Shown: positions 1 through 8,142, counted from the first letter of the stretch. The stretch: 17,917 nucleotides of DNA from an uncultured Collinsella sp. (GCA_958427975.1 CAUAEH010000040.1:1-17917); one strand, 5' to 3'. Numbers and translations are program-made. Notes: a model not told the origin generated them from the letters alone.

Positions 1-1233
1 AACCGCGAAGCCACCGGAAATAATCTGGAACTTGGAGAAGAACGTGCTCATGGGGGGCACGCCGGCGATAGCGGTCGCGGCGACCGCGAAGCCCACGCCC
101 GTGACCGGGTACTTCTTCATGGGGCCCGGGATCTTCGGCAACACACGGGTTCCCACCGTGAAGCTAAGGGAGCCGGCGATGAGGAAGAACAGGGTCTTGG
201 TGAACGCGTGGTTGAAGATGTGCTCGACGGCGCCGTTGAACGCCATCTGGCTTCCGAACACGGAGAGGCCCAGGCCGAAGAACACGTAGGCGAGCTGCGC
301 GATCGTCGAGAAGGCGAGCAGGCGCTTCATATCCTTCTGGGGCAGGTACATGAGGAAGCCGAAGAGCATGGTCACGACGGCGTCGATGATGGCGACCCAA
401 CCGACGATCTCGGGGATATCGCCGGCACTCGCAAGAGCGCGGGCGAACACGCACACGCCGACCTTCACCATGGACGCGCCATGGAGGTAGGCGGAAACGG
501 GCGTGGGGGCCTCCATTGCGGAGGGCAGCCACATGTAGAGCGGGAACTGGGCGGACTTGGCCCAAGCGGCGAACAGGATGAGCAGCAGCACGACGGTCTT
601 CATACCGGAATCGAGCTGGGAGATCGCGCTCAGCGCGAACGTGCCGGTTCCGGCGAACAGGAAGGCCGCGCCGATGTAGAGTCCCAGAGCGCCGATATGG
701 GTGATGATGAGCGCCTTCATACCGGCCTTCTTGGCCGTGGGCGTCATGTAGTAGCTGATGAGGCCCCAGGAGCACACGCCGGTGATCTCGAAGAAAACGA
801 GCTGGCCGACGATGGTGGAGCTGTAGGCGAGACCGGCCATGGCGCCGATGAACGTGGAGAAGTACACGTAGAAGCGGCGACGGGGCGCGTCGGGATGCTC
901 CTTGTTCTTATCGCTCATGTACGGGAACGAATAGATGACGACGAGCAGGCCGATAGCGACGAACGCGGGTGCGAGCAGCGTGCTCATCCGGTCGAATATG
1001 AAGCCCATGACCAAGGTCTGGCCCATACTCGCCCAGGTTACATCGACCGCGTTCATGCCGTTTCCGGCAAACGTCGCGGCCAAGCCAACGGAAGCGACCG
1101 TGGCGATGCCGCCGGCAAAGGCGCAGATCCATTTAGCGTAGGGACGCGGCAGCATGACGATGAGCAGGGAGCCCAGCATGGGGACGGCGATCGCTACCAT
1201 GGCAAAGAGGGACAAGCTCGATTCGATTGACAT
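1..1233 (-). CDS. hyfD: Hydrogenase-4 membrane subunit HyfD (partial, C-terminus beyond left edge)
   Basis: The reverse-strand frame is open for 411 codons from the ATG at 1233 to the window edge. It encodes an integral membrane protein of the NuoL/NuoM/MrpA family, a putative ion-translocating subunit of a group 4 [NiFe] hydrogenase. Recognisable stretches are FFEITGVCSWGLISYY (near residues 144-159), ITHIGALGLYIGA, AAWAKSAQFPLYMWLPSAMEAPTPVSAYLHGASMV split over the central helices, and FLMYLPQKDMKRLLAFSTI. These match my recollection of E. coli HyfD closely, better than HyfF. A good RBS (GGGAGAAGGGAG) sits before the ATG, 16 nt after the hyfC stop. The last part of the protein (E. coli HyfD is about 480 residues) is missing only because the window ends. 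Function is from family knowledge. Confidence 0.93.
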   Translation of the reverse strand, partial: MSIESSLSLFAMVAIAVPMLGSLLIVMLPRPYAKWICAFAGGIATVASVGLAATFAGNGMNAVDVTWASMGQTLVMGFIFDRMSTLLAPAFVAIGLLVVIYSFPYMSDKNKEHPDAPRRRFYVYFSTFIGAMAGLAYSSTIVGQLVFFEITGVCSWGLISYYMTPTAKKAGMKALIITHIGALGLYIGAAFLFAGTGTFALSAISQLDSGMKTVVLLLILFAAWAKSAQFPLYMWLPSAMEAPTPVSAYLHGASMVKVGVCVFARALASAGDIPEIVGWVAIIDAVVTMLFGFLMYLPQKDMKRLLAFSTIAQLAYVFFGLGLSVFGSQMAFNGAVEHIFNHAFTKTLFFLIAGSLSFTVGTRVLPKIPGPMKKYPVTGVGFAVAATAIAGVPPMSTFFSKFQIISGGFAV

Positions 1234-1249
1234 AGTTTCTCCCTTCTCC

Positions 1250-2173
1250 CTACACGCCTACGACGACGAAGACGAACGCGAGGACCGCGATGCCGACGAC
1301 GGCCCAGGTCTGGTTACCGAGCACCTTGAAGCGCGAACGGGAAACGGAGTTCTCGAGCACGCCGCAGACAACGAAATCGACCAGGCACTTGACAAGGAAG
1401 ACGACGGCGCCCACGAGAGCGGTGACGCCGATGGTCGCGGGCTCTCCCCAGGGGATGAAGATGGAGGTGAACCAAGCGACGACCACGACCTGCTTCATGC
1501 CCATGGCGAGCTTCATCATGGCCAGGGACGGGCCGGAGAGCTCGGCGAGCGGGCCCTCCTGGAGCTCCTGCTCGGCTTCGGCCTGATCGAACGGAAGCTT
1601 GCCGAGCTCCATATAGCAGGCGGCCGCGAAGGCGACGCCGGCGAGGATGACGGCGACGACGCTCGAGACGTTGCCCGTAACGATGTGCTGACCCATGGTC
1701 GCAATGTCCGTGGAGCCGCACACGATGGCGACGGTAAACAGCGCGATGAGCATGGACGGCTCGATGAGCACGCTCATGAGGAGCTCGCGGATACCGCCGA
1801 AGCCCGCGTAGGCGTTGGAGGAATCCACGCCGGACAGCGCGAAGAAGAAGCGGGACAGCGCGAGCGCGTACATGATGGTGATGGCGTCACCAAAGACGGG
1901 CATGGGGCTCTCGAGCGTGAACATGGGCAGGCCCATGGCGAGCATGAACGACACCGCGAGGAACAGCGGCGGCATGATGCGCAGCACGAAGCTCGAGTCG
2001 GAACTCACGGACTCGGGACGCGCCATGAGCTTCGCGAGGTCCCGGTAATCCTGAAGGATGGACGGACCGCGGCGATTGTGCATCTTCGCGCGAATCACAC
2101 GGGCGAGGCCGGAGAAGAAGGGCGCGACCAGCATGACCACGAGGCCCTGCGCTATCGCAAGAACGATGTTCAT
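1250..2173 (-). CDS. hyfC: Hydrogenase-4 membrane subunit HyfC (NuoH-like)
   Basis: A 307-residue polytopic membrane protein of the NuoH/HycD/HyfC family, which anchors the hydrogenase arm to the membrane and forms the quinone-site-like cavity in complex I relatives. The sequence shows AKMHNRRGPSILQDYRDLAKL near residues 30-50, the family's hallmark RRGPS-xxQDYxDLxKL loop. An acidic loop, ELGKLPFDQAEAEQEL, follows near residues 189-204; family members normally have ExxRxPFDxxEAExEL here. Length fits HyfC (about 315 residues). The ATG at 2173 has an AGAGGA RBS and starts 17 nt after the hyfB stop, so the gene is co-transcribed with hyfB and hyfD. Confidence 0.93.
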   Translation of the reverse strand: MNIVLAIAQGLVVMLVAPFFSGLARVIRAKMHNRRGPSILQDYRDLAKLMARPESVSSDSSFVLRIMPPLFLAVSFMLAMGLPMFTLESPMPVFGDAITIMYALALSRFFFALSGVDSSNAYAGFGGIRELLMSVLIEPSMLIALFTVAIVCGSTDIATMGQHIVTGNVSSVVAVILAGVAFAAACYMELGKLPFDQAEAEQELQEGPLAELSGPSLAMMKLAMGMKQVVVVAWFTSIFIPWGEPATIGVTALVGAVVFLVKCLVDFVVCGVLENSVSRSRFKVLGNQTWAVVGIAVLAFVFVVVGV

Positions 2174-2190
2174 AATATCCTCTCCCCTCT

Positions 2191-4209
2191 CTAGACCATG
2201 ACCACGGCGAGCACGAGGAAGACCACGAGCGCCGCGACGATGTAGCAGATGTATACGGAGTAGTTGCCGCCCTCGATCTTGGAGGCGAGGCCGGCCAGCT
2301 TATCGGCACCCTCGCTCGGTGCATCGACCAAGAAGCGGTCGGGCAGGGGCTCAACGCCCTGGGCGACACCGGTGAGCTTCTGGAACACGTGCGCGATGGA
2401 CCAGCAGATCTTGGTGCATACCTCGCGCAGGGTGTAGAGCGGGCCCATGAAGAGCTCTACGTCTGACGCGAAGCTCGTGGCGACGACGGGCATGTGCTCG
2501 TTGGGCTCGTAGCCGCACGCCCAAGGGTCGGTCTTCTTAGCGGAGGCCTTGGTGCCGAGGCAGGACCTCAACACGAACGCGAGGCAGGTGAGGACCACGA
2601 GCGCGATGGCGATCGCGGGGGTGGAGGTGGCGGCACCGGAAATCTCGTTCACCAGAGACACGCCCGAGGTGGCTGTGATGGCAGAGCCGGCAAGCACGCT
2701 CTGGGCGACGTCGCCCAGAACCGGGGCGATGACGGGAGAGCCGATTCCCAGCACCACGCAGATGGCCGCGAGGAGCATCTGCGAGAACAACATCGGAGCC
2801 GGGGACTCCTTGGCGTTCGCGGCCTCCTGGGAACGAGGGCTGCTCGCGAACGAGACGCCGTAGGCCTTCACGAAGCACGTGACGGCCAGGGCACCGGTGA
2901 TGGCGAGGGCGGCCGCAGAGGCGACGGCGAACACCATGACGACCGGGTCGGAGAGCGTCGAGATGTTGAACAGGGACTGGTAGGTGAACCACTCGGAAAC
3001 GAAGCCGTTGAGCGGCGGGATAGCCGAGATGGCAAGGGCACCGATGAGGAAGCAGACGGCCGTGACCGGCATACGGCGGAACAGGCCGCCCATCTTCTCC
3101 ATGTTGCGCGTACCCGTGGCATAGAGCAGGGAGCCCGCGCCGAGGAACAGCTCGCCCTTGAACATGGCGTGGTTGAGCGTGTGGTAGAGGGCGGCCATGA
3201 GCGCGATCGTCGCGATGACGTCGTTGCCCAGGGCGTGCGCCGTCATGGACGCGCCGACACCGAGCAAGATGATGCCGATGTTCTCGACGGAGTGGTAGGC
3301 CAGCAGGCGCTTAATGTCGTGCTCGTGAAGGGCGTAGACGACGCCCAGGACCGACGAGATGGATCCGAAGACCAGGACCATGAGGCCCCACCAGAGCTGG
3401 ACGCCCGAACCCGCGAGCAGGTCGAGACCGACCTTGAGGATTCCCAGGATGCCGATCTTGATCATGCCGCCGGACATGAGGGCGGACACGTTGGACGGCG
3501 CCTCGGGGTGCGCCTGGGGCAGCCAGGAGTGCAGCGGGATGATACCGGCCTTTGCGCCGAATCCGAAGAACGCGAGGACGAAGCACGCGGAGGAGACGGC
3601 GGGTCCAAAGTCATGCGTACGGAAATCACTGAAGCTGAAGGAACCGCCCACGCCGTTGGTCATGAGCAGGAAGCTCGCCATGATAAGGACAAAGCCCACG
3701 TGCGCGATGACGAAGTAGAGCCAACCGCCCCTAATGGAGTTCTTGTTCTCCTCGATAACGACAAGGAAGTAGCTCGTAAGGGACATGAGCTCAAAGGCGA
3801 CCAGGAACCAGAACACGTTGTCGGCGGTGATGACGAGCATCATCGAGGCGACGAAGGTGTTCATGAAGAAACCGGCGCGCCCGACCTTGCCCGGGTACTC
3901 ATCGAAGTAGGACAGACCGTAGATGAAGCCCGCAAAGGCGAGGATTGAGATGAGGACCACGATCAGGCCCGCAAGGCCGTTGAGCAAGAGCTCGAGACGG
4001 GCGAACGGGAAAAAGAAGACCGTGTTGAGGGACGAAACGTCGCCAAGCACGGCCTCGAGGCCCGCGATGAACGACAGCACGGCCGCGACGGCGCCGATCA
4101 GGCAGCCGGCGGTCTTGGCGGCGTTATCGGCCTTGATCAGCAGAACCGAGGCGAGCGCACCGATGCACGAGACGGCAAGCGATGCGATAAACAGCGTCAT
4201 GCTATCCAT
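2191..4209 (-). CDS. hyfB: Hydrogenase-4 membrane subunit HyfB (NuoL/M-like antiporter subunit)
   Basis: A 672-residue protein with many hydrophobic helices, the same length as E. coli HyfB as I recall it. It belongs to the Mrp/NuoL/NuoM proton-antiporter family. It contains NVFWFLVAFELMSLTSYFLV (near residues 127-146), SWLPQAHPEAPSNVSALMSGGMIKIG (near 230-255, the conserved helix-7/8 loop) and LYHTLNHAMFKGELFLGAGS. A C-terminal extension follows, with DPWACGYEP as seen in HycC/HyfB-type subunits, and a final membrane helix. The start ATG at 4209 has an AGAAGGGAG RBS and overlaps the 3' end of hyfA by 8 nt, which suggests translational coupling. An internal ATG at 4200 is too far from that RBS. 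Confidence 0.95.
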   Translation of the reverse strand: MDSMTLFIASLAVSCIGALASVLLIKADNAAKTAGCLIGAVAAVLSFIAGLEAVLGDVSSLNTVFFFPFARLELLLNGLAGLIVVLISILAFAGFIYGLSYFDEYPGKVGRAGFFMNTFVASMMLVITADNVFWFLVAFELMSLTSYFLVVIEENKNSIRGGWLYFVIAHVGFVLIMASFLLMTNGVGGSFSFSDFRTHDFGPAVSSACFVLAFFGFGAKAGIIPLHSWLPQAHPEAPSNVSALMSGGMIKIGILGILKVGLDLLAGSGVQLWWGLMVLVFGSISSVLGVVYALHEHDIKRLLAYHSVENIGIILLGVGASMTAHALGNDVIATIALMAALYHTLNHAMFKGELFLGAGSLLYATGTRNMEKMGGLFRRMPVTAVCFLIGALAISAIPPLNGFVSEWFTYQSLFNISTLSDPVVMVFAVASAAALAITGALAVTCFVKAYGVSFASSPRSQEAANAKESPAPMLFSQMLLAAICVVLGIGSPVIAPVLGDVAQSVLAGSAITATSGVSLVNEISGAATSTPAIAIALVVLTCLAFVLRSCLGTKASAKKTDPWACGYEPNEHMPVVATSFASDVELFMGPLYTLREVCTKICWSIAHVFQKLTGVAQGVEPLPDRFLVDAPSEGADKLAGLASKIEGGNYSVYICYIVAALVVFLVLAVVMV

Positions 4210-4819
4210 TGTTTACGCTCCCTTCTGCTTTCTCGGACAGGCCCTGGGCCACAGCGGTAACGTCGACGACAGGACCGTTTTCGATCGAGCGCAGGCGCTT
4301 GGCCTCGTCGAGCTCGCGATCGGCCGCGCCACCCATGACGGTCAGCGCCTTGGTAGGGCACGCCGCCACACAATGCGGGCCGTCCGGATCGAATGCGCAC
4401 AGGTCGCACTTGACAGCGCAGGTGTACTGACCAGGAGCCCACGTAAGCAGGCTGCTCAGGGACTTAGGATACGAAGGCGTCGGGTCGCACATGCCTGCGA
4501 CACCGGCGATAGACGTGCCATCGGGATGGATGGCTCCGAAGGGGCACGCGATGGCGCACAGCCTGCACCCGATGCACTCCTGCTCCTTGACGTGGATGCG
4601 ATCGCCATCGTGCTCGATGGCATTCACCGGGCAAACCTCGGCGCAGGGGGCACCCTCGCAATGGTGGCAGGCAAGGGCGGCCGAAATACCGCCGGTCTTC
4701 ACGAGCGCCAAGCGCGGCGTATCCTGAAGACCCTGCATCCGGTGGGCGTCGGCACAGGCGGACTGGCATGTTCCGCAGCCGATGCACCTCTCCGGATTGA
4801 TGTCGATGAAGCGGTTCAT
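4202..4819 (-). CDS. hyfA: Hydrogenase-4 electron-transfer ferredoxin subunit HyfA
   Basis: A 205-residue cytoplasmic polyferredoxin, equal in length to E. coli HyfA and close to HycB. It relays electrons from formate dehydrogenase to the hydrogenase. Four cysteine clusters are visible: CIGCGTCQSAC (near residues 14-24), CHHCEGAPCAEVC, CIGCRLCAIAC, and CDLC-x9-C-x3-C followed by PTKAL, each able to hold one [4Fe-4S] centre. The start is the ATG at 4819, with AAAGGAAG 5 nt upstream; a GTG two codons earlier lies too close to that RBS. It follows fdhF after a 78-nt gap that contains a strong hairpin, and its 3' end overlaps hyfB by 8 nt. It is a paralogue of the hydN-like gene upstream of fdhF. 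Confidence 0.92.
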   Translation of the reverse strand: MNRFIDINPERCIGCGTCQSACADAHRMQGLQDTPRLALVKTGGISAALACHHCEGAPCAEVCPVNAIEHDGDRIHVKEQECIGCRLCAIACPFGAIHPDGTSIAGVAGMCDPTPSYPKSLSSLLTWAPGQYTCAVKCDLCAFDPDGPHCVAACPTKALTVMGGAADRELDEAKRLRSIENGPVVDVTAVAQGLSEKAEGSVNNG

Positions 4820-4841
4820 CCCCACTTCCTTTCAAAATAAC

Positions 4842-4876
4842 GGGCCGGGCTCCCGAACGTACGGGACGCCCGGCCC
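4842..4876 (-). other. Strong intercistronic hairpin between fdhF and hyfA
   Basis: A 9-bp GC-only stem, GGGCCGGGC/GCCCGGCCC (4868-4876 with 4842-4850), is extended by TCCCG/CGGGA arms with one bulged base. On the transcript it is followed by a short, weak U-rich stretch (TTATTTTG) just before the hyfA RBS. It could be a partial terminator or an RNA-processing and stabilising element that adjusts fdhF against hyf expression. The poor U-tract argues against full termination. Confidence 0.6.
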
Positions 4877-4897
4877 AAATAGCCAACGAGAACGGGA

Positions 4898-7120
4898 CTA
4901 CACGATTTGGTTCACGTGCGTCTCGTCGTCGAACTTGGCGGCGCCGGGCTCAATGTCCTGGGGAGCGGCGGCGTCCACCAGAGCCTGCTTGAGCTCGGTG
5001 TACTGACGCTCGACCTCGCCCTCTGCCCAAACCTGGTCGGCAATGGCGTCGACCTGGCAGGCGGAGAACTTGTCCTCGGGCGTATGCGAGACCGGGTCGA
5101 CCTTGTGAATGGTCAGCTCGTTGCACTTGCCGATCCACCACTGGTAGGTCATGTAGACCGTGCCCTTGTTGATGCGATCGCTCACGTCGGCGCGGCTGTA
5201 TACCTGGCCGCGGCGGCTGTGAATCGAGACGATATCGCCGTTCTTGATGCCGCGCGCCTGGGCGTCCGCGGGATTCATGCGGACAAAGCCGGGCTCGTCG
5301 GCAAGCAGCGCCAGCGTCTTGCAGTTGCCGGTCATCGAGCGGCAGCTGTAGTGGCCGACCTCGCGGACGGTGCACAGGATGAGCGGGTACTCATCGTCGG
5401 GAAGCTCGGAGGGCGCCTCCCAGTCGTGCGCCATCAGGTTGGCGCGGCCGTCCTTGGTGGTGAACTTGCCACCAGCGAACATGTCGGGCGTACCGTGGTC
5501 GTTCACATCGGTGCTCTTGACGGGCCACTGGGCGTAGCCGCCCTCGGGAGCCATCTTCTCGTAGGTCGCGCCCACAAAGTTGGGGCACAGGCTAATGCAC
5601 TCGTTCCAGATCTGCTCGGTGTTGTCGTAGTGCATGGGGTAACCCATACGCGTGGACAGGTCCGCGAAGATCTCCCAGTCGTGACGGCACTCGCCCTTGG
5701 GCGGAACGGCCGCGTCAAAGTGCTGGAAGCTACGGTCGGATGCGGTAAAGACACCCTCGTGCTCGCCCCAAGAGGTGGCAGGCAGGATGACGTCGGCGAG
5801 CATGGTCGTCTGCGTCATAAAGATGTCCTGGCAAATGAACAGATCCAGCTCGGAGAGCGTCTTGCGCATTCCGGCCGAATCGGGCTCGGTCTGCACCGGG
5901 TCCTCGCCGTAGTTGTAGAAGCAGTGCACCTTGCCCTCGTCGACCAGGTGGCCCAGGTCGGTGAGCTTGTAGCCCTCCTCGAGCGGGAGCTTTTCCTCGG
6001 GCACGCCCCAAGCCTTGGCAAACTTGGCACGCACAGCCGGGTCGGTGACTTTCTGATAGCCAGGGTACAGGTTGGGCAGCATGCCCATATCGCAGGAGCC
6101 CTGGACGTTGTTCTGACCGCGCACGGGCGCGAGGCCGGAATTGGGTTTGCCGATCTGGCCGGCAACGCAGGCGATGGAGGCGATGGTGTGCACCGTCTTC
6201 AGGTTCTGCTTCTGCTGGCATACGCCCATGCCCCAGCCAATGATGGCAGAGGGCTTCGCCGTGGCGTACATCTCGGCAGCTTGGTGGATCAACGCGGGCT
6301 CGACACCCGTGATGTCCTGTACAGATTCGGGAGTGTAGTTCTTGATGGTCTCCCACCACTCGTCAAAGCCGTTCGTGTGCTCGGCGACGAATTCCTTGTC
6401 GTAGAGGCCATCGTTGACCAGACAGTTGGCAAAGGCGTTGAGGAACGCAACGTTGCAACCGTTCTTGATCGGAAGGTAGAGATCGGCGATACGCGCGGTT
6501 TCGATATGGCGCGGATCGGCGACGATGATCTTGCAACCCTTTTCTTTGGCTCGCACGATACGCCTTGCGACGATGGGGTGCGAATCGGCAGGGTTATAGC
6601 CGAAGAGGAAAATGCAGCCCGCATCCTCCATACCGGGGATGGAGCATGACATGCAACCTGAACCAACCGTGTCCATCAGACCGAGGACAGTAGGGCCGTG
6701 TCAAGTACGGGCGCAGTTGTCCACGCTGTGGGTGCCGATGCACGCACGCGTAAACTTCTGCATGACGTAGTTCGCCTCATTGCCGCCGCCTCGCGAAGAG
6801 CCGGTGGTCATGACAGCGTTAGGACCATATTCGTCAATTATGGCCTGCATCTTAGATGCGGTGAAATCCAGTGCCTCGTCCCAGCTTACGCGCTCAAGAT
6901 CCGCGCCCTTAGTGCGGCGGATCATCGGGTGCAGTACGCGAGGAGTCAAGATCTTGGTGTCGTTGATGAAGTCGTAGCCGCTCATGCCCTTAAGGCACAG
7001 CTCGCTCTGGTTGGTGATGCCGTTGAGCGGTTCGGTGCCCACGACCTGGCCGTTTTGGACCAGGAGGTTAAACTGGCAACCGGCGCCGCAGTACGGGCAG
7101 ATCACTTTATGCTTCTCCAT
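4898..7120 (-). CDS. fdhF: Formate dehydrogenase H, selenocysteine-containing (single CDS with in-frame UGA at 6701-6703)
   Basis: Catalytic molybdopterin/[4Fe-4S] formate dehydrogenase of formate hydrogenlyase; it oxidises formate to CO2. Conceptual translation gives 740 residues (E. coli FdhF has 715). The N-terminus has C8, C11, C15 and C42 (CPYCGAGC ... ELCLKG), the [4Fe-4S] ligands, followed by K44. An ordinary reading stops at TGA codon 140, but the frame continues directly as VDNCART-U-HGPTVLGLMDTVG. E. coli FdhF has Sec at this same position 140, followed by His141. Downstream, FGYNPADSHP, the GWGMGVCQQ region and a molydopterin-dinucleotide-binding C-terminal domain with CKTLALLADEPGFVRMNP are intact. 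The ATG at 7120 has a strong GGAAGGAGGG RBS. It lies in the hydN-fdhF-hyfABCD operon. Selenium supply is plausibly from the operon at 12120-17917. It is not a pseudogene or two genes. Confidence 0.95.
6667..6703 (-). promoter_or_regulatory. SECIS-like stem-loop after the fdhF UGA
   Basis: The UGA is at 6703-6701. A TGTCC/GGACA stem (6689-6685 with 6674-6670) encloses the 10-nt loop TCGGTCTGAT. The loop motif GGTCTG occupies codons 8 and 9 after the UGA, which is where I recall GGUCUG in the E. coli fdhF SECIS loop recognised by SelB. The stem is only 5 bp, so this is a call by position and loop identity, not by strong folding. Confidence 0.75.
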
Positions 7121-7143
7121 GACACCCTCCTTCCTTTTTCTGC

Positions 7144-7159
7144 TACCGATTACTCGGTA
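7144..7159 (-). other. Small hairpin in the hydN-fdhF gap
   Basis: Perfect 6-bp stem TACCGA/TCGGTA with a 4-nt loop, about 24 nt upstream of the fdhF start and just 5' of its RBS. Its role is unknown; it may be only a processing or stability element. Confidence 0.4.
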
Positions 7160-7195
7160 CTAATTTGACAATCATTGGGCCTGTCGCCCCAACGC

Positions 7196-7714
7196 TTACG
7201 CCTCGTTTTCGATGGTGGCGCGGGCACGCTCGGCAGTCAGTTCTGCCAGGCGCTCCTCGTCTACCAGGGTGAGGCCCTTGGTCGGGCACGCCTCGGCACA
7301 CGCCGGACCGCCGGGACGGTCCACGCACAGGTCGCACTTGAGCACGAAGCTCTTGGTCTGCGAACCCACGCGAACGTCGCCCATCAAGACCGGAACCTGC
7401 GTGGTCGCCACACTCACGGCGCCAAAGGGGCAGGCCATGACGCAGCTCTTGCAGCCGATGCAGTTGTCCTCGTTAACACCGATGCGATGGTTCTTTGGAT
7501 CAAAGAACAAGGCGCCCGTGGGGCAGGCCTTCGCGCACGGGGCATCCTCGCAGTGATGGCAAGCCACCGGTGCGGAGATCTCGTACGTACGCGTCACGCG
7601 CAGGCGCGGCGCGGCGATGTTACTGGGGATGTCGTGCGCCTCGATACACGCCGCCATGCAGGTTTGACACCCAATGCAGCGCGAAGAATCGGCTACGACT
7701 CGCTTATTACCCAT
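7196..7714 (-). CDS. HydN/HycB-like [4Fe-4S] ferredoxin, formate dehydrogenase electron-transfer protein
   Basis: A 172-residue polyferredoxin, close in length to E. coli HydN (about 175). Four clusters are visible: CIGCQTCMAAC (near residues 13-23), CHHCEDAPCAKAC, CIGCKSCVMAC and CDLC-x9-C-x3-C, followed by PTKGL. It is a cytoplasmic electron carrier, and as first gene of the fdhF/hyf operon it most likely serves FdhF. The start is the ATG at 7714, preceded by AGGAGGGAG at 8 nt. The frame remains open upstream to 7888, but that extension has no RBS and no similarity to the family. It resembles hyfA in this operon, probably by duplication. Whether to call it hydN or hycB-like is uncertain. 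Confidence 0.88.
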   Translation of the reverse strand: MGNKRVVADSSRCIGCQTCMAACIEAHDIPSNIAAPRLRVTRTYEISAPVACHHCEDAPCAKACPTGALFFDPKNHRIGVNEDNCIGCKSCVMACPFGAVSVATTQVPVLMGDVRVGSQTKSFVLKCDLCVDRPGGPACAEACPTKGLTLVDEERLAELTAERARATIENEA

Positions 7715-7891
7715 GTTGTTCACTCCCTCCTGAATCCCTTGCCGGAGAGACCCTGTCGACATTGACCCAAGCCGCCCGTGGCCTGGCATCGACGAATCGA
7801 ATGCATGCGGCGAAACATGCACTCGGTAGAGTTTCTCCAACGATATACAGGTTAAATATACGCAGTTGCAGGTGGCAAACTTGAGCATAGG

Positions 7892-7917
7892 CCCTGCAAT
7901 ACGGGTGTATTGCAGGG
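7892..7917 (+). terminator. Perfect 11-bp hairpin, possible terminator or leader structure
   Basis: CCCTGCAATAC pairs perfectly with GTATTGCAGGG around a GGGT loop, followed on the plus strand by GTTTTGG. It looks like a rho-independent terminator reading rightward, but no plus-strand gene lies directly to its left. On the minus strand the U-tract is absent, so there it would be a 5' leader hairpin of the fdh operon or a protein-binding dyad. Confidence 0.4.
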
Positions 7918-7963
7918 GTTTTGGCAGGTTGGAATTATTCTCTAGAAGCTATAAAGGTGAGTG

Positions 7964-8029
7964 TATTACATGCGTACATCCAAGGGAGATTTCACGCTCG
8001 TTTCTGAAGGATGTAGTACGTTTGTAATA
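7964..8029. repeat. Long imperfect inverted repeat upstream of the toxin-antitoxin operon
   Basis: The left arm at 7964-7981 begins TATTACA and ends GTACATCC. The right arm at 8009-8029 reads, in reverse complement, TATTACA..CGTAC..ACATCC. The arms agree except for two bases and a 3-nt insertion in the right arm; the spacer is 27 nt. It could be a paired operator, a small degenerate mobile-element relic, or a hairpin. No target duplication is apparent. Confidence 0.5.
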
Positions 8030-8032
8030 TCG

Positions 8033-8061
8033 TTTACACTCAATTACTCTAGTGCAATAAA
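8033..8061 (+). promoter_or_regulatory. Candidate sigma-70-type promoter for the toxin-antitoxin operon
   Basis: TTTACA (8033-8038) and AATAAA (8056-8061) are separated by 17 bp. The first is 5/6 to the -35 consensus, the second only 4/6 to the -10. It lies about 80 nt upstream of the antitoxin start. Confidence 0.35.
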
Positions 8062-8076
8062 GTAGTGGTTGTAAGA

Positions 8077-8094
8077 TTGGCTATTATTAGCCGA
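8077..8094 (+). promoter_or_regulatory. Dyad in the antitoxin leader, candidate autoregulatory operator
   Basis: TTGGCTA and TAGCCGA form a 7-bp dyad (one G-T pair) around TTAT, between the candidate promoter and the antitoxin RBS. Ribbon-helix-helix antitoxins usually repress their own operon through short dyads like this. The assignment is inference. Confidence 0.3.
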
Positions 8095-8142
8095 TGTTGT
8101 ATTTGACTATTCAAATTGCACGCTCATTAAGGGAGGCCAGTG

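Larger units (their letters stand above)
7715..8142. other. 428-bp intergenic region between divergent fdh/hyf and toxin-antitoxin operons
   Basis: This stretch is AT-richer than its surroundings. It separates the minus-strand fdh/hyf operon from the plus-strand toxin-antitoxin genes, so it must contain promoters for both. I see one perfect hairpin (7892-7917), one long imperfect inverted repeat (7964-8029), a plausible plus-strand promoter (8033-8061) and a small dyad (8077-8094). I found no convincing minus-strand sigma-70 promoter, no FNR-type box and no sigma-54 promoter. Two ATATAC motifs near 7840-7862 lie in the fdh leader and might be part of a regulator site. No gene is evident in the stretch. 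Confidence 0.6.

Noticed and set aside
208..1230. Long plus-strand ORF opposite hyfD
   Set aside because: Its translation is charged and low-complexity (many H, E, D, G, R), as expected for the antisense of a GC3-rich membrane protein gene. The minus strand gives a clear HyfD.
2494..3948. 484-codon plus-strand ORF opposite hyfB
   Set aside because: Antisense shadow with Glu/Asp/His/Arg-rich composition and no domain; HyfB on the other strand explains the conservation.
4907..6649. 580-codon plus-strand ORF opposite fdhF
   Set aside because: Shadow of fdhF; it looks protein-like only because of codon bias and has no recognisable motif.
4898..7120. fdhF as a pseudogene or two separate genes
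   Set aside because: The only interruption is a TGA at the exact catalytic Sec position, with a SECIS-like loop and perfect continuity of the family sequence.
7196..7888. N-terminal extension of the hydN-like protein to 7888
   Set aside because: No RBS and no similarity before MGNKRV, whereas the ATG at 7714 has a strong RBS.
7715..8142. Sigma-54 or FNR-type promoter for the fdh operon
   Set aside because: No GG-N10-GC type element or TTGAT-N4-ATCAA dyad could be found by reading the region.
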